Shown here piece after piece: positions 35,300 through 44,877 of a DNA stretch of 64,000 nucleotides (positions within the stretch are counted from its first letter, which is position 1; each line of letters starts with the position of its first letter). A program made the position numbers and the translations under genes. Where the stretch lies: assembly GCF_017873855.1 (NCBI RefSeq), contig NZ_JAGGKR010000001.1, forward strand, positions 2,175,529 to 2,239,528, written 5' to 3'. The notes beneath the pieces are model-generated. The model searched no databases. It had not been told where the DNA came from and saw only the letters and a program-made list of their open reading frames with translations. This DNA comes from Methanolinea mesophila. GTDB taxonomy: Archaea > Halobacteriota > Methanomicrobia > Methanomicrobiales > Methanospirillaceae.

Positions 35300-37103
35300 A
35301 GATCTCTCCATTCTCACCAACTCCTTTCTTTTCGATGATCCGAAGCCCCTTTTCCGCTGCTTTCTGGATGATCCTGTTCACCAGCCCCGCGACCCTTCTG
35401 GACTGCGCCACGGCCCGGAGATCCATTTCGGTACCCGTCCGGTGTGCCCGGAGGAACTCGAGTATCGCGGTTTCCTTCTCGTCGAGCCCGAGCAGCACCT
35501 CCGGCGGGGGAGCGGCGTCCGGGGCCGGTGGAGGCGGAACGGAGACTGGCGGGAGCACCGGGAGATCGGTCAGGCTTCGTGCCTTGCACGCCGCGAGCAG
35601 TCCGGTGAAATCGTCCGTCCCAATCTGCGTGGAATAGTGGGGGAGCACATCGAGTCCGCGTAACCCGCACCGTTTTGCCCCGGAGTAGTCCTTCTCCTGG
35701 AGACCGGCGCTGCCTTCGACCAGGAGGAGCACGGAGAGGTACTCCAGTCCCAGGGTGGGCAGAGTCTCAACCGTCGAGTCGAGCCTGGCAATAAGCGCTT
35801 CCCGGAGCCTTTTGTGCCGGTATATCCCGTTCTTCTCCTCGACCGCAACTCCGGCGAGCATGACCAGGTCACCGGTTTTCCTGAGGTTCTGCAGCACGTA
35901 GAGCAGGGTTTTTTCACATTCCCTCCCGTCTCCGTGGCGCTGGAGGAACCTGGCATATTCGATGCCCCCCCGAAGAAAGTCCGCCCTGAAAGAACGGTAG
36001 AACCATGCCCTGGCCTCCGTGGTGTCGCCGATCGCCTCATAGAACCTCCCGGCAGCGCACAGGCTTTCGGGATGGGTGTTCCCCAGGACCAGGTCACGGA
36101 ACCTGTCGAGCGCTTCGGGAACGGGATAGTAGGTCACCAGGTAGTGCCGGTAGCTGTCAAAGAGCCTGGCGAGGAGGTCGGGGTGTTCGAGCCCGGCAAG
36201 CTCCTGGCGGATGATGCTCGCGTATATCTCTCCCGCCTCTTCCCGTCTTCCGAGGTCTGCGGCAATCTCCGCATATTCGAGCATATACAGCGGGCCGGGA
36301 CCGGGTTCCCTCTGTTCGAGGAATGCCCTCCCGGCCGAAAATGCCTCGTCCTCATTCCCCGATGCCCGGAGCAGCCTGAGGTAGTCCCTGCAGAGGGTCG
36401 TGTCACCGGCACCTTCGAGGCAATGGGACCGGTATGCCTCACGCGCGGCCTCGCGATCGGTCATGGAAAGGGTGTGCAGGTAGCCGCGGAGGTCGGCAGG
36501 GTCACCATGACGGGTATACCGGTCCAGGAGAAGTTCCTGCGCTTTCCGGAACTCTCCGCATGCGATCAGCGCATCGGAGTATTCGGGCATGTCTTCCCTG
36601 CCTTTGAGGTGGACCCGGTGCACCTCCAGCGCATCACGGGCCCTCCCCGCCCGGACCAGCGCACCCATCAGCGAGCGGGCGTCGTCCTCCCTCCCCGACC
36701 TGGCAAGGAGTGCTTCAAGCACCGGGATCGCCTTTCTCCAGTCCCCCGAACGCATGACCCATGCCGAATATCGCCGGAGGGCCTCCTGGTTCGCCGGATC
36801 GAGCCGGACCGCCCTGGCATATGCGGCCACCGCCTCGTCGTCTCCTTTCATCTCCAGGATCCGGCCGAGGTAGCTCTGGACGTGGGAAGATCCCGGGAGG
36901 ACGCGGGCAAGATCCCTGAAATGAGCCTCCGCATCGTTGTAGCGTCCCATGTAGAAGAGATTGGTGGCACAGAGCACCGCTACGGCCTCGTCTTTTCCAT
37001 CCGGGGGGAGGGTCATGCAGGCTGCATACGATTCGTCGTAGCGCCCGTCTTCGAAAAGACGAAACGCCTCCCGCTTCCTGGATTCACCCGGTCCGGCCGC
37101 CAT
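35283..37103 (-). CDS. TPR protein with C-terminal winged-helix/TerB-C-like domain
   Basis: The 606-residue protein is mostly TPR-like helical repeats (residues 10-510; for example GRYNDAEAHFRDLARVLPGSS and NDEAVAAYARAVRLDPANQEALRRY-type units). A Pro-rich linker (about 513-535) leads to a final domain of about 70 residues, LDEKETAILEFLRAHRTGTE then LRAVAQSRRVAGLVNRIIQK and GENGEIYEYTG. That domain resembles a winged helix and, by eye, the TerB-C domain found beside DUF2791 ATPases. It starts three bases after the GT2 gene and overlaps the ATPase gene, so the products probably act together. No enzymatic motif is seen. Confidence 0.78.
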   Translation of the reverse strand: MAAGPGESRKREAFRLFEDGRYDESYAACMTLPPDGKDEAVAVLCATNLFYMGRYNDAEAHFRDLARVLPGSSHVQSYLGRILEMKGDDEAVAAYARAVRLDPANQEALRRYSAWVMRSGDWRKAIPVLEALLARSGREDDARSLMGALVRAGRARDALEVHRVHLKGREDMPEYSDALIACGEFRKAQELLLDRYTRHGDPADLRGYLHTLSMTDREAAREAYRSHCLEGAGDTTLCRDYLRLLRASGNEDEAFSAGRAFLEQREPGPGPLYMLEYAEIAADLGRREEAGEIYASIIRQELAGLEHPDLLARLFDSYRHYLVTYYPVPEALDRFRDLVLGNTHPESLCAAGRFYEAIGDTTEARAWFYRSFRADFLRGGIEYARFLQRHGDGRECEKTLLYVLQNLRKTGDLVMLAGVAVEEKNGIYRHKRLREALIARLDSTVETLPTLGLEYLSVLLLVEGSAGLQEKDYSGAKRCGLRGLDVLPHYSTQIGTDDFTGLLAACKARSLTDLPVLPPVSVPPPPAPDAAPPPEVLLGLDEKETAILEFLRAHRTGTEMDLRAVAQSRRVAGLVNRIIQKAAEKGLRIIEKKGVGENGEIYEYTG

Positions 37104-37106
37104 TCG

Positions 37107-37814
37107 TCACCCCTTCCACCGGAGGCGCATCAGGGCGGTGAACATTCCGAAGCCTTCCCCGCCCCGGAGCCGGGACTCGTCCCTGTTCGTCCATGTTATG
37201 GGACATTCCCGGACCCTGTATCCCGCCGATTCGAGCCTCCATAAGAGCTCCACATCGAACTCAAATCCCGTGGAGGTCATTTTTTCCAGTACAGCATCTA
37301 TTGCCTCTTTTTTAAACACTTTTGCCCCGCACTGGGTGTCCCTGAAGGAGAGGCCGAAGAGCGCCCGGATAAGGAGGTTGAAAATGCGGCTCTGGACTTT
37401 CCTTGAAAATCCCTGGGGGACGGTGATCACCGAGTCGGGGAGCCAGCGCGAACCGATCACCCCGTCCGCGTGGTCGAGACCGTCCAAGAGCCGGGTCATC
37501 TGTTCGATCGAAGTGGAGCCGTCGGCGTCCATGTACCCTACTCGGGGGGTTCCGGCGAGTGTAAAACCCTCTTTAATCGCCCCGCCTTTCCCCAGCCGGT
37601 GGTCGTACCGGCAGGCGCTGATCCGCACACCGGGGTTTTCGGAAGCGAAACGCTTCACCAGGTCGGGGGTGCCGTCGTTTCCGTCACAGATCACCAGGAA
37701 GATTCCCGGGAAGCCTGCGAGGCTCCCGAGGAGCGGGCCGATCCGTCGCTCCTCGTTGTACGCCGGGATAATAATGGTATAATCGCCTGCCGGCTCGTGG
37801 GGTGTCGGGTTCAT
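37107..37814 (-). CDS. GT2 family glycosyltransferase (dolichyl-phosphate sugar synthase-like)
   Basis: The 235-residue protein has the GT-A/GT2 pattern: TIIIPAYNEERRIGPLLGSL, the nucleotide-sugar DXD-type MDADGSTS near residue 97, and DTQCGAKVFKKEAID plus FDVELLWR, typical of dolichyl-phosphate mannose or glucose synthases (DPM1/ALG5). No membrane segment is obvious. It is the first gene of the operon that continues with the TPR protein and BrxD-like ATPase; whether that is functional or incidental is unknown. Confidence 0.88.
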   Translation of the reverse strand: MNPTPHEPAGDYTIIIPAYNEERRIGPLLGSLAGFPGIFLVICDGNDGTPDLVKRFASENPGVRISACRYDHRLGKGGAIKEGFTLAGTPRVGYMDADGSTSIEQMTRLLDGLDHADGVIGSRWLPDSVITVPQGFSRKVQSRIFNLLIRALFGLSFRDTQCGAKVFKKEAIDAVLEKMTSTGFEFDVELLWRLESAGYRVRECPITWTNRDESRLRGGEGFGMFTALMRLRWKG

Positions 37815-37937
37815 GATCGGTCCAATTCACCGGTCGCCGACCGGTCGAAGGGTGTCCAGGCACCGGGCGATGGTCTCGTGGGAGACTGCAGCCCGGCCGG
37901 TTATATCATAAGATTATGGGGAGATTTTGCCAATAAC

Positions 37938-38168
37938 TTATTCGTGTCCGGTGAGGTGGGCCCGGAGGGTGGTGTCGGGATTGCAGCGCTCGGCGATGGA
38001 GAGCGCGATCTCCCGGATCCGGTTGTGGTCAGCGAGGCAGGATGCGGGCGGGGGAGACTTCCGGAGGATCGCGGAGGTGTTCTCCGTGATCTGGATGAGT
38101 TCGGTGGCGATGACCGCATTGAGCCAGACCAGGTCTTTTAACAGGGATTCCGTCTCTTCGTGATTCAT
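37938..38168 (-). CDS. Small helical protein of 76 residues, function unknown
   Basis: The product begins MNHEETESLLKDLVWLNAVI and continues with helical segments to LTGHE. It is probably a small helical soluble protein. No family is recognised. The open frame extends far upstream against the thioesterase gene, but coding-like residue use begins only at the ATG at 38168. No ribosome binding site is seen, so the message may be leaderless. It lies 82 bases from, and divergent to, the thioesterase gene. Confidence 0.5.
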   Translation of the reverse strand: MNHEETESLLKDLVWLNAVIATELIQITENTSAILRKSPPPASCLADHNRIREIALSIAERCNPDTTLRAHLTGHE

Positions 38169-38249
38169 GCGGCATAAGGGTCTTCCCGGATCGTCATAAG
38201 CGTGAGCCCGGGGAAAGATTATCCTCCGGGGGGCGAAAACTACACAGGC

Positions 38250-38669
38250 ATGAATTATCTGGAGAAAATAAGGCAGTCCGGGAGAGATGCGAACCCTTTT
38301 TTCCGCCTTATGGACATCGAGATCGGGGACGTCTGCGAGGGGAATGCCGAGATATCCATGAAGGTCCGGCCCGACATGTTGAACGGGGAGGACTGGCTCC
38401 AGGGAGGCCTCTTTACCGCGCTTGCCGACGAAGCCATGGTGCTGGCCATCTACTCCCTGCTCGCTCCCGGTGAACAGATCGCGACGATCTCCGAGACCAC
38501 GACCTTCATCGCAGGTGCGAGGGCGGGAGACCTCCTGGTGGCGTCCGGCAGGGTGATCAGGAAGGGGAAGAGGGTCGCCTTTGCCGAGGGCGATGTCCGT
38601 CATGCAGAGGGTGGGAACGTGATCCTTTCCCGAAGTTCCGCGGCTTTTGCAGTCCTGAAACAGCGATAG
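38250..38669 (+). CDS. PaaI-like hotdog-fold thioesterase
   Basis: The 139-residue protein has the hotdog fold pattern: NPFFRLMDIEIGDVCEGNAE, then the active-region LNGEDWLQGGLFTALADEAM and a C-terminal strand set (TFIAGARAGDLLVASGRVIR; SSAAFAVL). PaaI/YbgC-type enzymes hydrolyse acyl-CoA thioesters; the substrate is not known. The ATG at 38250 is chosen over one 16 codons earlier, whose extension is not conserved in character. Confidence 0.85.
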   Translation: MNYLEKIRQSGRDANPFFRLMDIEIGDVCEGNAEISMKVRPDMLNGEDWLQGGLFTALADEAMVLAIYSLLAPGEQIATISETTTFIAGARAGDLLVASGRVIRKGKRVAFAEGDVRHAEGGNVILSRSSAAFAVLKQR

Positions 38670-38819
38670 CGGTGTGCAAGCGCTCCTGGACGCATCTGAC
38701 GACCGCAGCCCCGGGGAGAGGTTACGCCGGCACTCCACATACCGCTGGAATACAACTATCTTCTTTTATTTCCCAGTAGTACTGTCATCTGAACCGATTA
38801 TGCGGGAAGTGGGAATACT

Positions 38820-40400
38820 GTGAAATATATATTTATCACCGGGGGAGTGATGAGCGGCCTTGGAAAAGGGATCACGGCGGCATCGGTGGGGCGGATTCTG
38901 AAGAACCGGGGGTACGAGGTGACCGCGGTGAAGATCGACCCCTACCTGAATATCGATGCCGGGACCATGAACCCGGCGCAGCACGGTGAGGTGTTCGTAC
39001 TCGCGGACGGAAGCGAAGTCGACCTCGATCTCGGAAATTACGAACGATTCCTGGATATAGAGCTCTCCGCGTCTCACAACATCACTACCGGGAAGGTCTA
39101 TCGCAGCGTGATCGAGAAGGAGCGCCGCGGTGACTACCTTGGCGAGACGGTGCAGATAATCCCCCACATCACCGAGGAGATCAAGAGCTGCATCCGCGGT
39201 GCCGCGGGAGAGGACGGTGCGGCGAACGGGAAGGCGGACATCTGCCTGGTGGAGGTCGGAGGGACCGTGGGAGACATCGAGAGCATGCCCTTCCTCGAGG
39301 CCGTGCGCCAGATGAGGGGGGAACTGCTCCCCACGGAGACCGTACTGCTCCACGTTACCCTGATCCCCGAGGATACTATGGGCGATTTAAAAACCAAACC
39401 CACCCAGCATTCGGTCAAGACCCTGCGTGAACTTGGGCTCCATGCGGATATCATCGTCGGGAGGAGCGAGCGCCCCATCGGCACCCACACCAAGCGGAAG
39501 ATCTCCCAGTTCTGCGATCTTCCCCAGCAGGGAGTGATCAGCGCGGCCACCGTTCCCGACATCTACCAGGTGCCTATGGAGATGGAAAAGGAAGGTCTTC
39601 CGGACGTCCTTTCCAGGCACCTCGGCCTCGAGAAGAGAGAGGTCTCCGGAGACTGGTACCACGTCGTGACCAGGGAATATACCAGCAGGGTCAGCGTGGG
39701 GATCGTGAGCAAATACGGGATAGAGGACGTCTACCTCTCCATCAAGGAGGCCTTAAAACACGCCGGGCGGGCCCTGTCCACCGAGGTGAAGATCACCTGG
39801 CTCGACGCGGAACGGTGCGAAGAGAACCAGCTGCGCGAGTTCAACGGGATACTCGTGCCCGGAGGATTCGGCAAGAGAGGGATCGAGGGGAAGATAGACG
39901 CGATAAGGACTGCCAGGACGAGGAACATCCCGTTCCTCGGGCTGTGCCTGGGGTTCCAGCTCGCGGTGGTGGAATATTCGCGGCATGTCATCGGCTGGGA
40001 AGATGCGACGAGTGCCGAGTTCGGCGATGGCAGGCATGTGATCGCCATCCTCCCGGAGCAGGAGTCGGTCACGGACCTCGGGGGGACAATGAGGCTTGGT
40101 AATTACCCGGTCACCATCCGCGAAGGTACTATGGCAATGGACCTTTACAAGAAGGCCGAGATCGTGGAACGTCACCGGCACCGGTACGAGGTCAACCCCC
40201 AGTATCTCGCCCAGCTGGAAAAAGCGGGGGTCGTCTTTGCCGGAGTATATAAAAACCGGATGGAGATCCTGGAACTGCCGGGCCATCCCTTCTTCATGGC
40301 AACGCAGTTCCACCCCGAATTCCGCTCCCGGCCGGCCAGGCCCTCTCCCCCGTTCCTGGGGTTCGTGGAGGCCTGCAGGGCGGATGCGGGCAGGAGGTAA
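38820..40400 (+). CDS. pyrG: CTP synthase
   Basis: PyrG aminates UTP to CTP with ATP and glutamine. The 526-residue protein starts from GTG at 38820: the amidoligase domain opens [27 protein letters not shown] (P-loop), contains [15 protein letters not shown] and [12 protein letters not shown], and the C-terminal class I glutaminase has [12 protein letters not shown] with the nucleophilic Cys and FHPEFRSRP with the catalytic His/Glu. Guanine synthesis follows: guaA subunit B starts eight bases after the stop, so the genes form a nucleotide-synthesis operon. Confidence 0.97.
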   Translation: MKYIFITGGVMSGLGKGITAASVGRILKNRGYEVTAVKIDPYLNIDAGTMNPAQHGEVFVLADGSEVDLDLGNYERFLDIELSASHNITTGKVYRSVIEKERRGDYLGETVQIIPHITEEIKSCIRGAAGEDGAANGKADICLVEVGGTVGDIESMPFLEAVRQMRGELLPTETVLLHVTLIPEDTMGDLKTKPTQHSVKTLRELGLHADIIVGRSERPIGTHTKRKISQFCDLPQQGVISAATVPDIYQVPMEMEKEGLPDVLSRHLGLEKREVSGDWYHVVTREYTSRVSVGIVSKYGIEDVYLSIKEALKHAGRALSTEVKITWLDAERCEENQLREFNGILVPGGFGKRGIEGKIDAIRTARTRNIPFLGLCLGFQLAVVEYSRHVIGWEDATSAEFGDGRHVIAILPEQESVTDLGGTMRLGNYPVTIREGTMAMDLYKKAEIVERHRHRYEVNPQYLAQLEKAGVVFAGVYKNRMEILELPGHPFFMATQFHPEFRSRPARPSPPFLGFVEACRADAGRR

Positions 40401-40408
40401 GAGCAACA

Positions 40409-41326
40409 ATGGTGAATGCACAGAAGTTTATCGCGCAGGCCACCGAGGAGATCCGGCAGGAAGCAGGAGACGAAAGGGTGGTGATCGCGCTCTCGGGCGG
40501 CGTGGACAGCTCGGTCTGCGCCGCGCTCGCGTCACACGCGATCGGCGACCGCCTTGTCCCCATCTATGTAGACACCGGCCTGATGCGCAAAGGGGAGACC
40601 GAGAGGATATCGTATCTTTTCGGTGACATGAACCTCCACGTCGCCAGGGCCGGAGACGAGTTCTTCGAGGCGCTCATGGGAGTCTGCGACCCCGAAGAGA
40701 AGAGGAAGGTGATCGGGGAGCGGTTCATCCGGGTATTCGAGCGCGAGGCCCGGAAAACCGGGGCAAAATATCTTCTCCAGGGGACCATCTACCCTGACAG
40801 GATAGAGAGCGAGGGGGGGATAAAGAGCCACCACAATGTGGGGGGGATGCCGCTCCACATGGAATTCACGAAAGTCCTCGAACCTATCAGGGATCTCTAC
40901 AAGGACGAGGTACGCGAGGTGGCCGGGGCGCTCGGCCTTCCATCGGAGATCCAACACCGGATGCCTTTTCCAGGCCCGGGGCTTGCCGTCCGGGTACTCG
41001 GGGAGGTCACCCCGGAGAAGGTCGCGGTAGCCAGGGAAGCCAACCAGATCGTCGAGGAGGAGCTGATAGAGAAATACCGCCCGTGGCAGTGTTTCGCCGC
41101 GGTCCTCGGCCTCGGGACCGGGGTTAAGGGCGACAACCGGGTGCACGGCTGGATCATTGCCGTCAGGGCGGTCAACTCCCGGGACGGGATGACGGCCGAC
41201 CCCCTCCACCTCCCGTACGAACTGCTGGAACGGATCTCCTCCCGGATCACCTCCGAGATCCCCAGCGTCGCCAGGGTGGTCTACGACATCACCTCCAAGC
41301 CTCCCGCCACGATCGAATACGAATAA
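40409..41326 (+). CDS. guaAB: GMP synthase, ATP pyrophosphatase subunit B
   Basis: Archaea split GMP synthase. This 305-residue subunit carries the PP-loop [19 protein letters not shown] at about 26-44 and the C-terminal dimerisation segment ending in [10 protein letters not shown]. It adenylates XMP and accepts ammonia from a separate glutaminase subunit, which is not in the window. [17 protein letters not shown] is also family-typical. It is linked to pyrG by eight bases and to argD by 19. Confidence 0.95.
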   Translation: MVNAQKFIAQATEEIRQEAGDERVVIALSGGVDSSVCAALASHAIGDRLVPIYVDTGLMRKGETERISYLFGDMNLHVARAGDEFFEALMGVCDPEEKRKVIGERFIRVFEREARKTGAKYLLQGTIYPDRIESEGGIKSHHNVGGMPLHMEFTKVLEPIRDLYKDEVREVAGALGLPSEIQHRMPFPGPGLAVRVLGEVTPEKVAVAREANQIVEEELIEKYRPWQCFAAVLGLGTGVKGDNRVHGWIIAVRAVNSRDGMTADPLHLPYELLERISSRITSEIPSVARVVYDITSKPPATIEYE

Positions 41327-41345
41327 CACAATCATCAGGTGAATA

Positions 41346-42476
41346 ATGGAAATTAGCAACTCATACCGGGAACTGGATGCCCGGTACTATATGCCCGCAT
41401 TCTCCCGGGAGATCATGCTCACCCGGGGGCTCGGGTCGAAAGTCTGGGACGCCGACGGGAACGAGTATATCGACTGCGTGGCAGGGATCGCGGTCTGCAG
41501 CACCGGGCACTGCCACCCCCGCGTGGTCAGGGCAATCTGCGACCAGGCCCGGGAACTGATCCACTGCTCGAACCTCTACTACGTCCCGCACCAGGGAGAA
41601 CTGGCAAAGGTCCTGGTGGAGATTACCGGGATGCACAAGGCATTCTTCTCCAATTCGGGAGCCGAAGCGATGGAAGGCGCGATCAAACTCGCGCGGATCG
41701 CCACCGGGAGGAAAGACTTCGTGGCCTTTACCCACGGGTTCCACGGAAGGACCATGGGCTCCCTCGCGGTGACCCATAAGCCGGCCATACGGGAGCCTTT
41801 CATGCCCCTCGAACCCCGTTGCACCTTCGTCGAGTACGGCGATCTCGACGGGCTCTGCAGGTCGGTGAACGACCAGACCGCCGCAGTCGTCGTGGAGCCC
41901 ATCCAGGGCGAGGCCGGGGTGATAATTCCCGGAGACGACTTCCTGAAGGGTGTCAGGGAATGCTGCGACTCGCACGGTGCGCTGATGATCGTCGACGAGG
42001 TGCAGACAGGCATGGGGAGGACCGGTAAATGGCTCGCAATCCAGCATACGAACGTCAGGCCCGACCTGGTCACCCTTGCGAAAGGCATCGCGAGCGGCTT
42101 CCCCATGGGGGCGCTCGTCGCCCGGGAAGGGCTCGAGTTCAAGACGAGCCAGCACGGGAGCACCTTCGCGGGCGGCCCTCTCGCGTGCGCTGCGGCGCTC
42201 GCGACCATCGAGGTCATCCGGGAAGTCCTCCCCGGGGTTGCGGCGAAGGGGGAGCGGTTCAGGAAGGGACTTTCCGCCCACAGTCCCCGCGCCAGGGGGC
42301 TGATGATCGGCGTTCCCGTGGGTGAGAGGTGCCCCGGGGTGCAGAAGGAGTGCGCAAAGAACGGGGTCCTGGTCAACTGTGCGGCGGATGGAAACCTCCG
42401 GCTGGTCCCCCCTCTGGTCATCTCGCCGGAGGAGATCGACCAGGCGGTCGGAGTGATCAATGGAGCGCTTGGTTAG
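41346..42476 (+). CDS. argD: Acetylornithine aminotransferase
   Basis: The 376-residue class III PLP aminotransferase acts in arginine synthesis; enzymes of this type may also serve the lysine route as N-succinyl-DAP transaminase. Landmarks: GVAGIAVCSTGHCHP-like opening (VAGIAVCSTGHCHPRVV), FFSNSGAEAMEGAIKLAR, MIVDEVQTGMGRTG, and the PLP lysine in LVTLAKGIASGFPMGA. Since DapL is encoded at 54 kb, the lysine role is unlikely to be needed. It overlaps the hisC start by 17 bases. Confidence 0.94.
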   Translation: MEISNSYRELDARYYMPAFSREIMLTRGLGSKVWDADGNEYIDCVAGIAVCSTGHCHPRVVRAICDQARELIHCSNLYYVPHQGELAKVLVEITGMHKAFFSNSGAEAMEGAIKLARIATGRKDFVAFTHGFHGRTMGSLAVTHKPAIREPFMPLEPRCTFVEYGDLDGLCRSVNDQTAAVVVEPIQGEAGVIIPGDDFLKGVRECCDSHGALMIVDEVQTGMGRTGKWLAIQHTNVRPDLVTLAKGIASGFPMGALVAREGLEFKTSQHGSTFAGGPLACAAALATIEVIREVLPGVAAKGERFRKGLSAHSPRARGLMIGVPVGERCPGVQKECAKNGVLVNCAADGNLRLVPPLVISPEEIDQAVGVINGALG

Positions 42477-43515
42477 GGAGTGTTTTCGGAGCGAGGGCTA
42501 TGTCTTCGCCAGAAAGGCGGAGGAGATCGCAAAAGAGCGGGGGCTTTCCCGGATTGCGAGGCTCGCGAGCAACGAGAACCCGCGCCCGCCCTCTCCCCTG
42601 GCGGTGGAGCTCGGGTGCCAGGCCCTGCAGCGCGTGAACAGGTATCCCGACGAGAAGGTCAGGTCCCTGCTCGATACCCTGGAACGCCATTACGGGGACT
42701 ACCACTTCGTGACCGGGGTAGGAATGGACGGGGTCATCGAGACCGTGATCCGCACTCTCGTGGACCCCGGGGACAGGGTGGCGATCTCTGTCCCCACGTT
42801 CTCCTTCTACCGGCTCGCAGCGGTCGCCCAGGGTGCAAGAGTCGAGGAAGTCCGGAGAAATGCGGATTTTTCGGTGAACGCGGAGACTTTCGTCCGGGCC
42901 TGCAGGGGTGCGAAACTCTCGTTCCTCTGCACCCCGAACAACCCCACCGGCACCATGACTCCACCCGGAGAACTGGAAACCATCCTGGAGGGTATCGACG
43001 GGGTGCTCTTCCTGGATAACGCCTATGTGGAGTTTTCCGGGGTCGACTATCTCCCCCTGCTGGAGAAGTACGAAAACCTGATCATCGGGCGGACCATGTC
43101 CAAGGTGTATTCCCTCGCTGGGCTCCGGATAGGATACGCGTTCGTTCCCGGATGGCTCGCGCCCTTCTATACCCGGGCCGCGACCCCGTTTACCCTGAAC
43201 ACCGTTTCGTCCGAGACGGCCCGGGGTGCACTCCTCGACCGGACGCACGTCGAGGAGACCGTAGCCCGTGTCGCCGTCTGGCGGGAACGTTTCGTACGGG
43301 AGTGCCCTCTCCCGGTCACCTCCTCCGGAGCCAATTTCGTGATGGTGGACGTAGCACCGCACACCGGTGACCAGGCGGTGGAACTGCTCGCGGAACAGGG
43401 GGTTATAGTCCGGTCCTGCCGGAGCTTCCGCGGGCTTCCCGATCACTACGTCAGAGTGAGCATCGGCGAGGACTGGGAGAACGAACTGTTCCTCTCCGCG
43501 GTGCGAAACCTATGA
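42460..43515 (+). CDS. hisC: Histidinol-phosphate aminotransferase
   Basis: HisC transfers an amino group from glutamate in histidine synthesis. The 351-residue class I/II PLP enzyme shows ASNENPRPPSPLA at the N-terminus, TPNNPTGTMTPPGE, DNAYVEFSGVDYLPLL, and the PLP lysine in GRTMSKVYSLAGLRIGYA. The ATG at 42460 lies inside the end of argD, and the stop overlaps the AK6 start (ATGA). Broader aromatic aminotransferase activity is possible. Confidence 0.93.
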   Translation: MERLVRECFRSEGYVFARKAEEIAKERGLSRIARLASNENPRPPSPLAVELGCQALQRVNRYPDEKVRSLLDTLERHYGDYHFVTGVGMDGVIETVIRTLVDPGDRVAISVPTFSFYRLAAVAQGARVEEVRRNADFSVNAETFVRACRGAKLSFLCTPNNPTGTMTPPGELETILEGIDGVLFLDNAYVEFSGVDYLPLLEKYENLIIGRTMSKVYSLAGLRIGYAFVPGWLAPFYTRAATPFTLNTVSSETARGALLDRTHVEETVARVAVWRERFVRECPLPVTSSGANFVMVDVAPHTGDQAVELLAEQGVIVRSCRSFRGLPDHYVRVSIGEDWENELFLSAVRNL

Positions 43516-44018
43516 TGTACGGCATCACGGGCACTCCCGGAACCGGAAAGACCTCGATTGCAGGGGAACTCGAGGGCCGGGGATATCGTGTGGTCCACCT
43601 CCGGGACACGATGGACCCTTACGTGATCGAGCGGGACGTGACCCGGGATACCCTGGTGATCGACGAGGAGCGGTGGGTCGCCGGGTTTACCCCGGTGGAA
43701 GGGTTCGTCGAGGGGCAGCTCGCACACCTGCTCCCCTGCGACGAGGTGGTGGTCCTCCGCTGCCGGCCCGACGTACTCGAGAAACGGCTCACTCTCCGGA
43801 ACTATACTCCTGGAAAGATCAGGGAGAACGTGGAGGCCGAGGCGCTCGACGTGATCCTGATCGAGACCCTCGAGGAGCACCATGGCAGTCACATATATGA
43901 ACTGGACACGACAGATAAGGATATCCGGGAATGCGCCGATTGTATCGAACGTTTCATAAAAGGAGAACTGCCCGCCTCGTTCGGGACGATCGACTGGTCG
44001 GCGTACCTGAAACCGTAG
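43512..44018 (+). CDS. Adenylate kinase-like protein, AK6/Fap7 family
   Basis: The 168-residue NTPase has the P-loop GITGTPGTGKTSIAGELE at residues 4-21 and LRCRPDVLEKRL, IRENVEAEALDVILIE and HIYELDTTDKDI, all typical of archaeal AK6. Eukaryotic Fap7/AK6 and its archaeal relatives bind ribosomal protein uS11 and help small-subunit maturation, besides adenylate kinase activity. The start overlaps the hisC stop by four bases; an ATG one codon later is equally possible. Confidence 0.9.
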   Translation: MMYGITGTPGTGKTSIAGELEGRGYRVVHLRDTMDPYVIERDVTRDTLVIDEERWVAGFTPVEGFVEGQLAHLLPCDEVVVLRCRPDVLEKRLTLRNYTPGKIRENVEAEALDVILIETLEEHHGSHIYELDTTDKDIRECADCIERFIKGELPASFGTIDWSAYLKP

Positions 44019-44040
44019 GAAGGATCCTGCCACACCTATC

Positions 44041-44655
44041 ATGACGCTCGACCAGTTCCGCCCCCATGTGAAGGACTATTTCAAGCCGCTGATAGCGGTC
44101 TCCCTCAAACTGGGGCTCACCCCCAATATCCTAACCGTGGGATCCTTCATCGTGGCCGGATTTGCTGGAGTCGCATATTTTTACGAGAACGTGCTGGTCG
44201 GGACCCTCATGGTCCTCTTAAACGCGGTCTTTGATTCCCTCGACGGGGCGCTCGCAAGAGCCATGAACATCCAGAGCCCGAAAGGGGACTTCCTCGACCA
44301 CGTTATCGACCGGTACGCGGACATCTTCATCATCGTCGGGATCTTTGCCGGAGGCCTCGCTCCATGGCCCATCGGGGTCCTTGCGCTCACCGGGGTGCTG
44401 ATGTCCTCGTACCTGGGGACGCAGTCGCAGGCGGTGGGAGTCGGGCGGAACTACGGGGGCGTGCTCGGGCGAGCGGACCGGCTCGTCCTGATCCTTGTCG
44501 CTGGGTTCCTGCAGCTCGCGTTCCCCGACCCGATATTCGGCCTCACCCTCCTCGCCTGGCTGCTCCTCGTCTTCGGGATAATGGGGCACATTACCGCACT
44601 GCAGCGTTTCATCTTCACCTGGCGGGAAATGGGGAAGGGTGGGGAGAAGAAATAA
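44041..44655 (+). CDS. CDP-alcohol phosphatidyltransferase, probably archaetidylinositol phosphate synthase
   Basis: The 204-residue membrane enzyme carries the complete CDP-alcohol signature: DSLDGALAR, then G and two D after it (GDFLDHVID), with about six helices. It condenses CDP-archaeol with an alcohol, most likely inositol 3-phosphate, to build archaeal membrane lipids. The exact alcohol is inferred from resemblance to methanogen enzymes. It is 22 bases after AK6 at the end of the argD-hisC operon. Confidence 0.85.
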   Translation: MTLDQFRPHVKDYFKPLIAVSLKLGLTPNILTVGSFIVAGFAGVAYFYENVLVGTLMVLLNAVFDSLDGALARAMNIQSPKGDFLDHVIDRYADIFIIVGIFAGGLAPWPIGVLALTGVLMSSYLGTQSQAVGVGRNYGGVLGRADRLVLILVAGFLQLAFPDPIFGLTLLAWLLLVFGIMGHITALQRFIFTWREMGKGGEKK

Positions 44656-44658
44656 AGA

Positions 44659-44765
44659 TTTTATAGGCGTTTTTCCACTTTGTTGACATCCTTATCCACG
44701 TGACATTCTCGGGGGCTTCCCCGCCGTCCCTGCGGCAGCCCCCGACACGATATTTCGGTAAAATT
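44659..44765 (+). ncRNA. Candidate structured RNA or terminator region
   Basis: TTTTATAG (44659-44666) looks like a TATA box and no gene starts downstream. A strong hairpin follows: TCGGGGGCT (44709-44717) pairs with AGCCCCCGA (44737-44745), with an inner GCCG/CGGC stem (44723-44726, 44733-44736) and a 5-base bulge; AATTTTG follows at about 44762. It may be a small RNA or only the terminator of the preceding operon. Confidence 0.25.
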
Positions 44766-44802
44766 TTGTCCTTGTCCGTTCTCGCTCAATTTCAAGTACC
44801 AT

Positions 44803-44847
44803 AAAAAAAGAGCCTGGACTTACGACAGTTCAGAATATCCAGGCTCT
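44803..44847 (-). terminator. Terminator of the fen gene
   Basis: On the minus strand AGAGCCTGGA (44838-44847) pairs perfectly over 10 bp with TCCAGGCTCT (44809-44818) across a 19-base loop, and a T7 run (44803-44809) follows directly. It lies 30 bases past the fen stop codon. Confidence 0.7.
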
Positions 44848-44877
44848 CACGCTCTTCTCACAGAATCGTGAAAGAGA

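Noticed and set aside
33998-37103. Complete BREX locus
   Set aside because: No PglX-like methylase, PglZ phosphatase, BrxL or helicase gene is nearby; only a BrxD-like ATPase is present.
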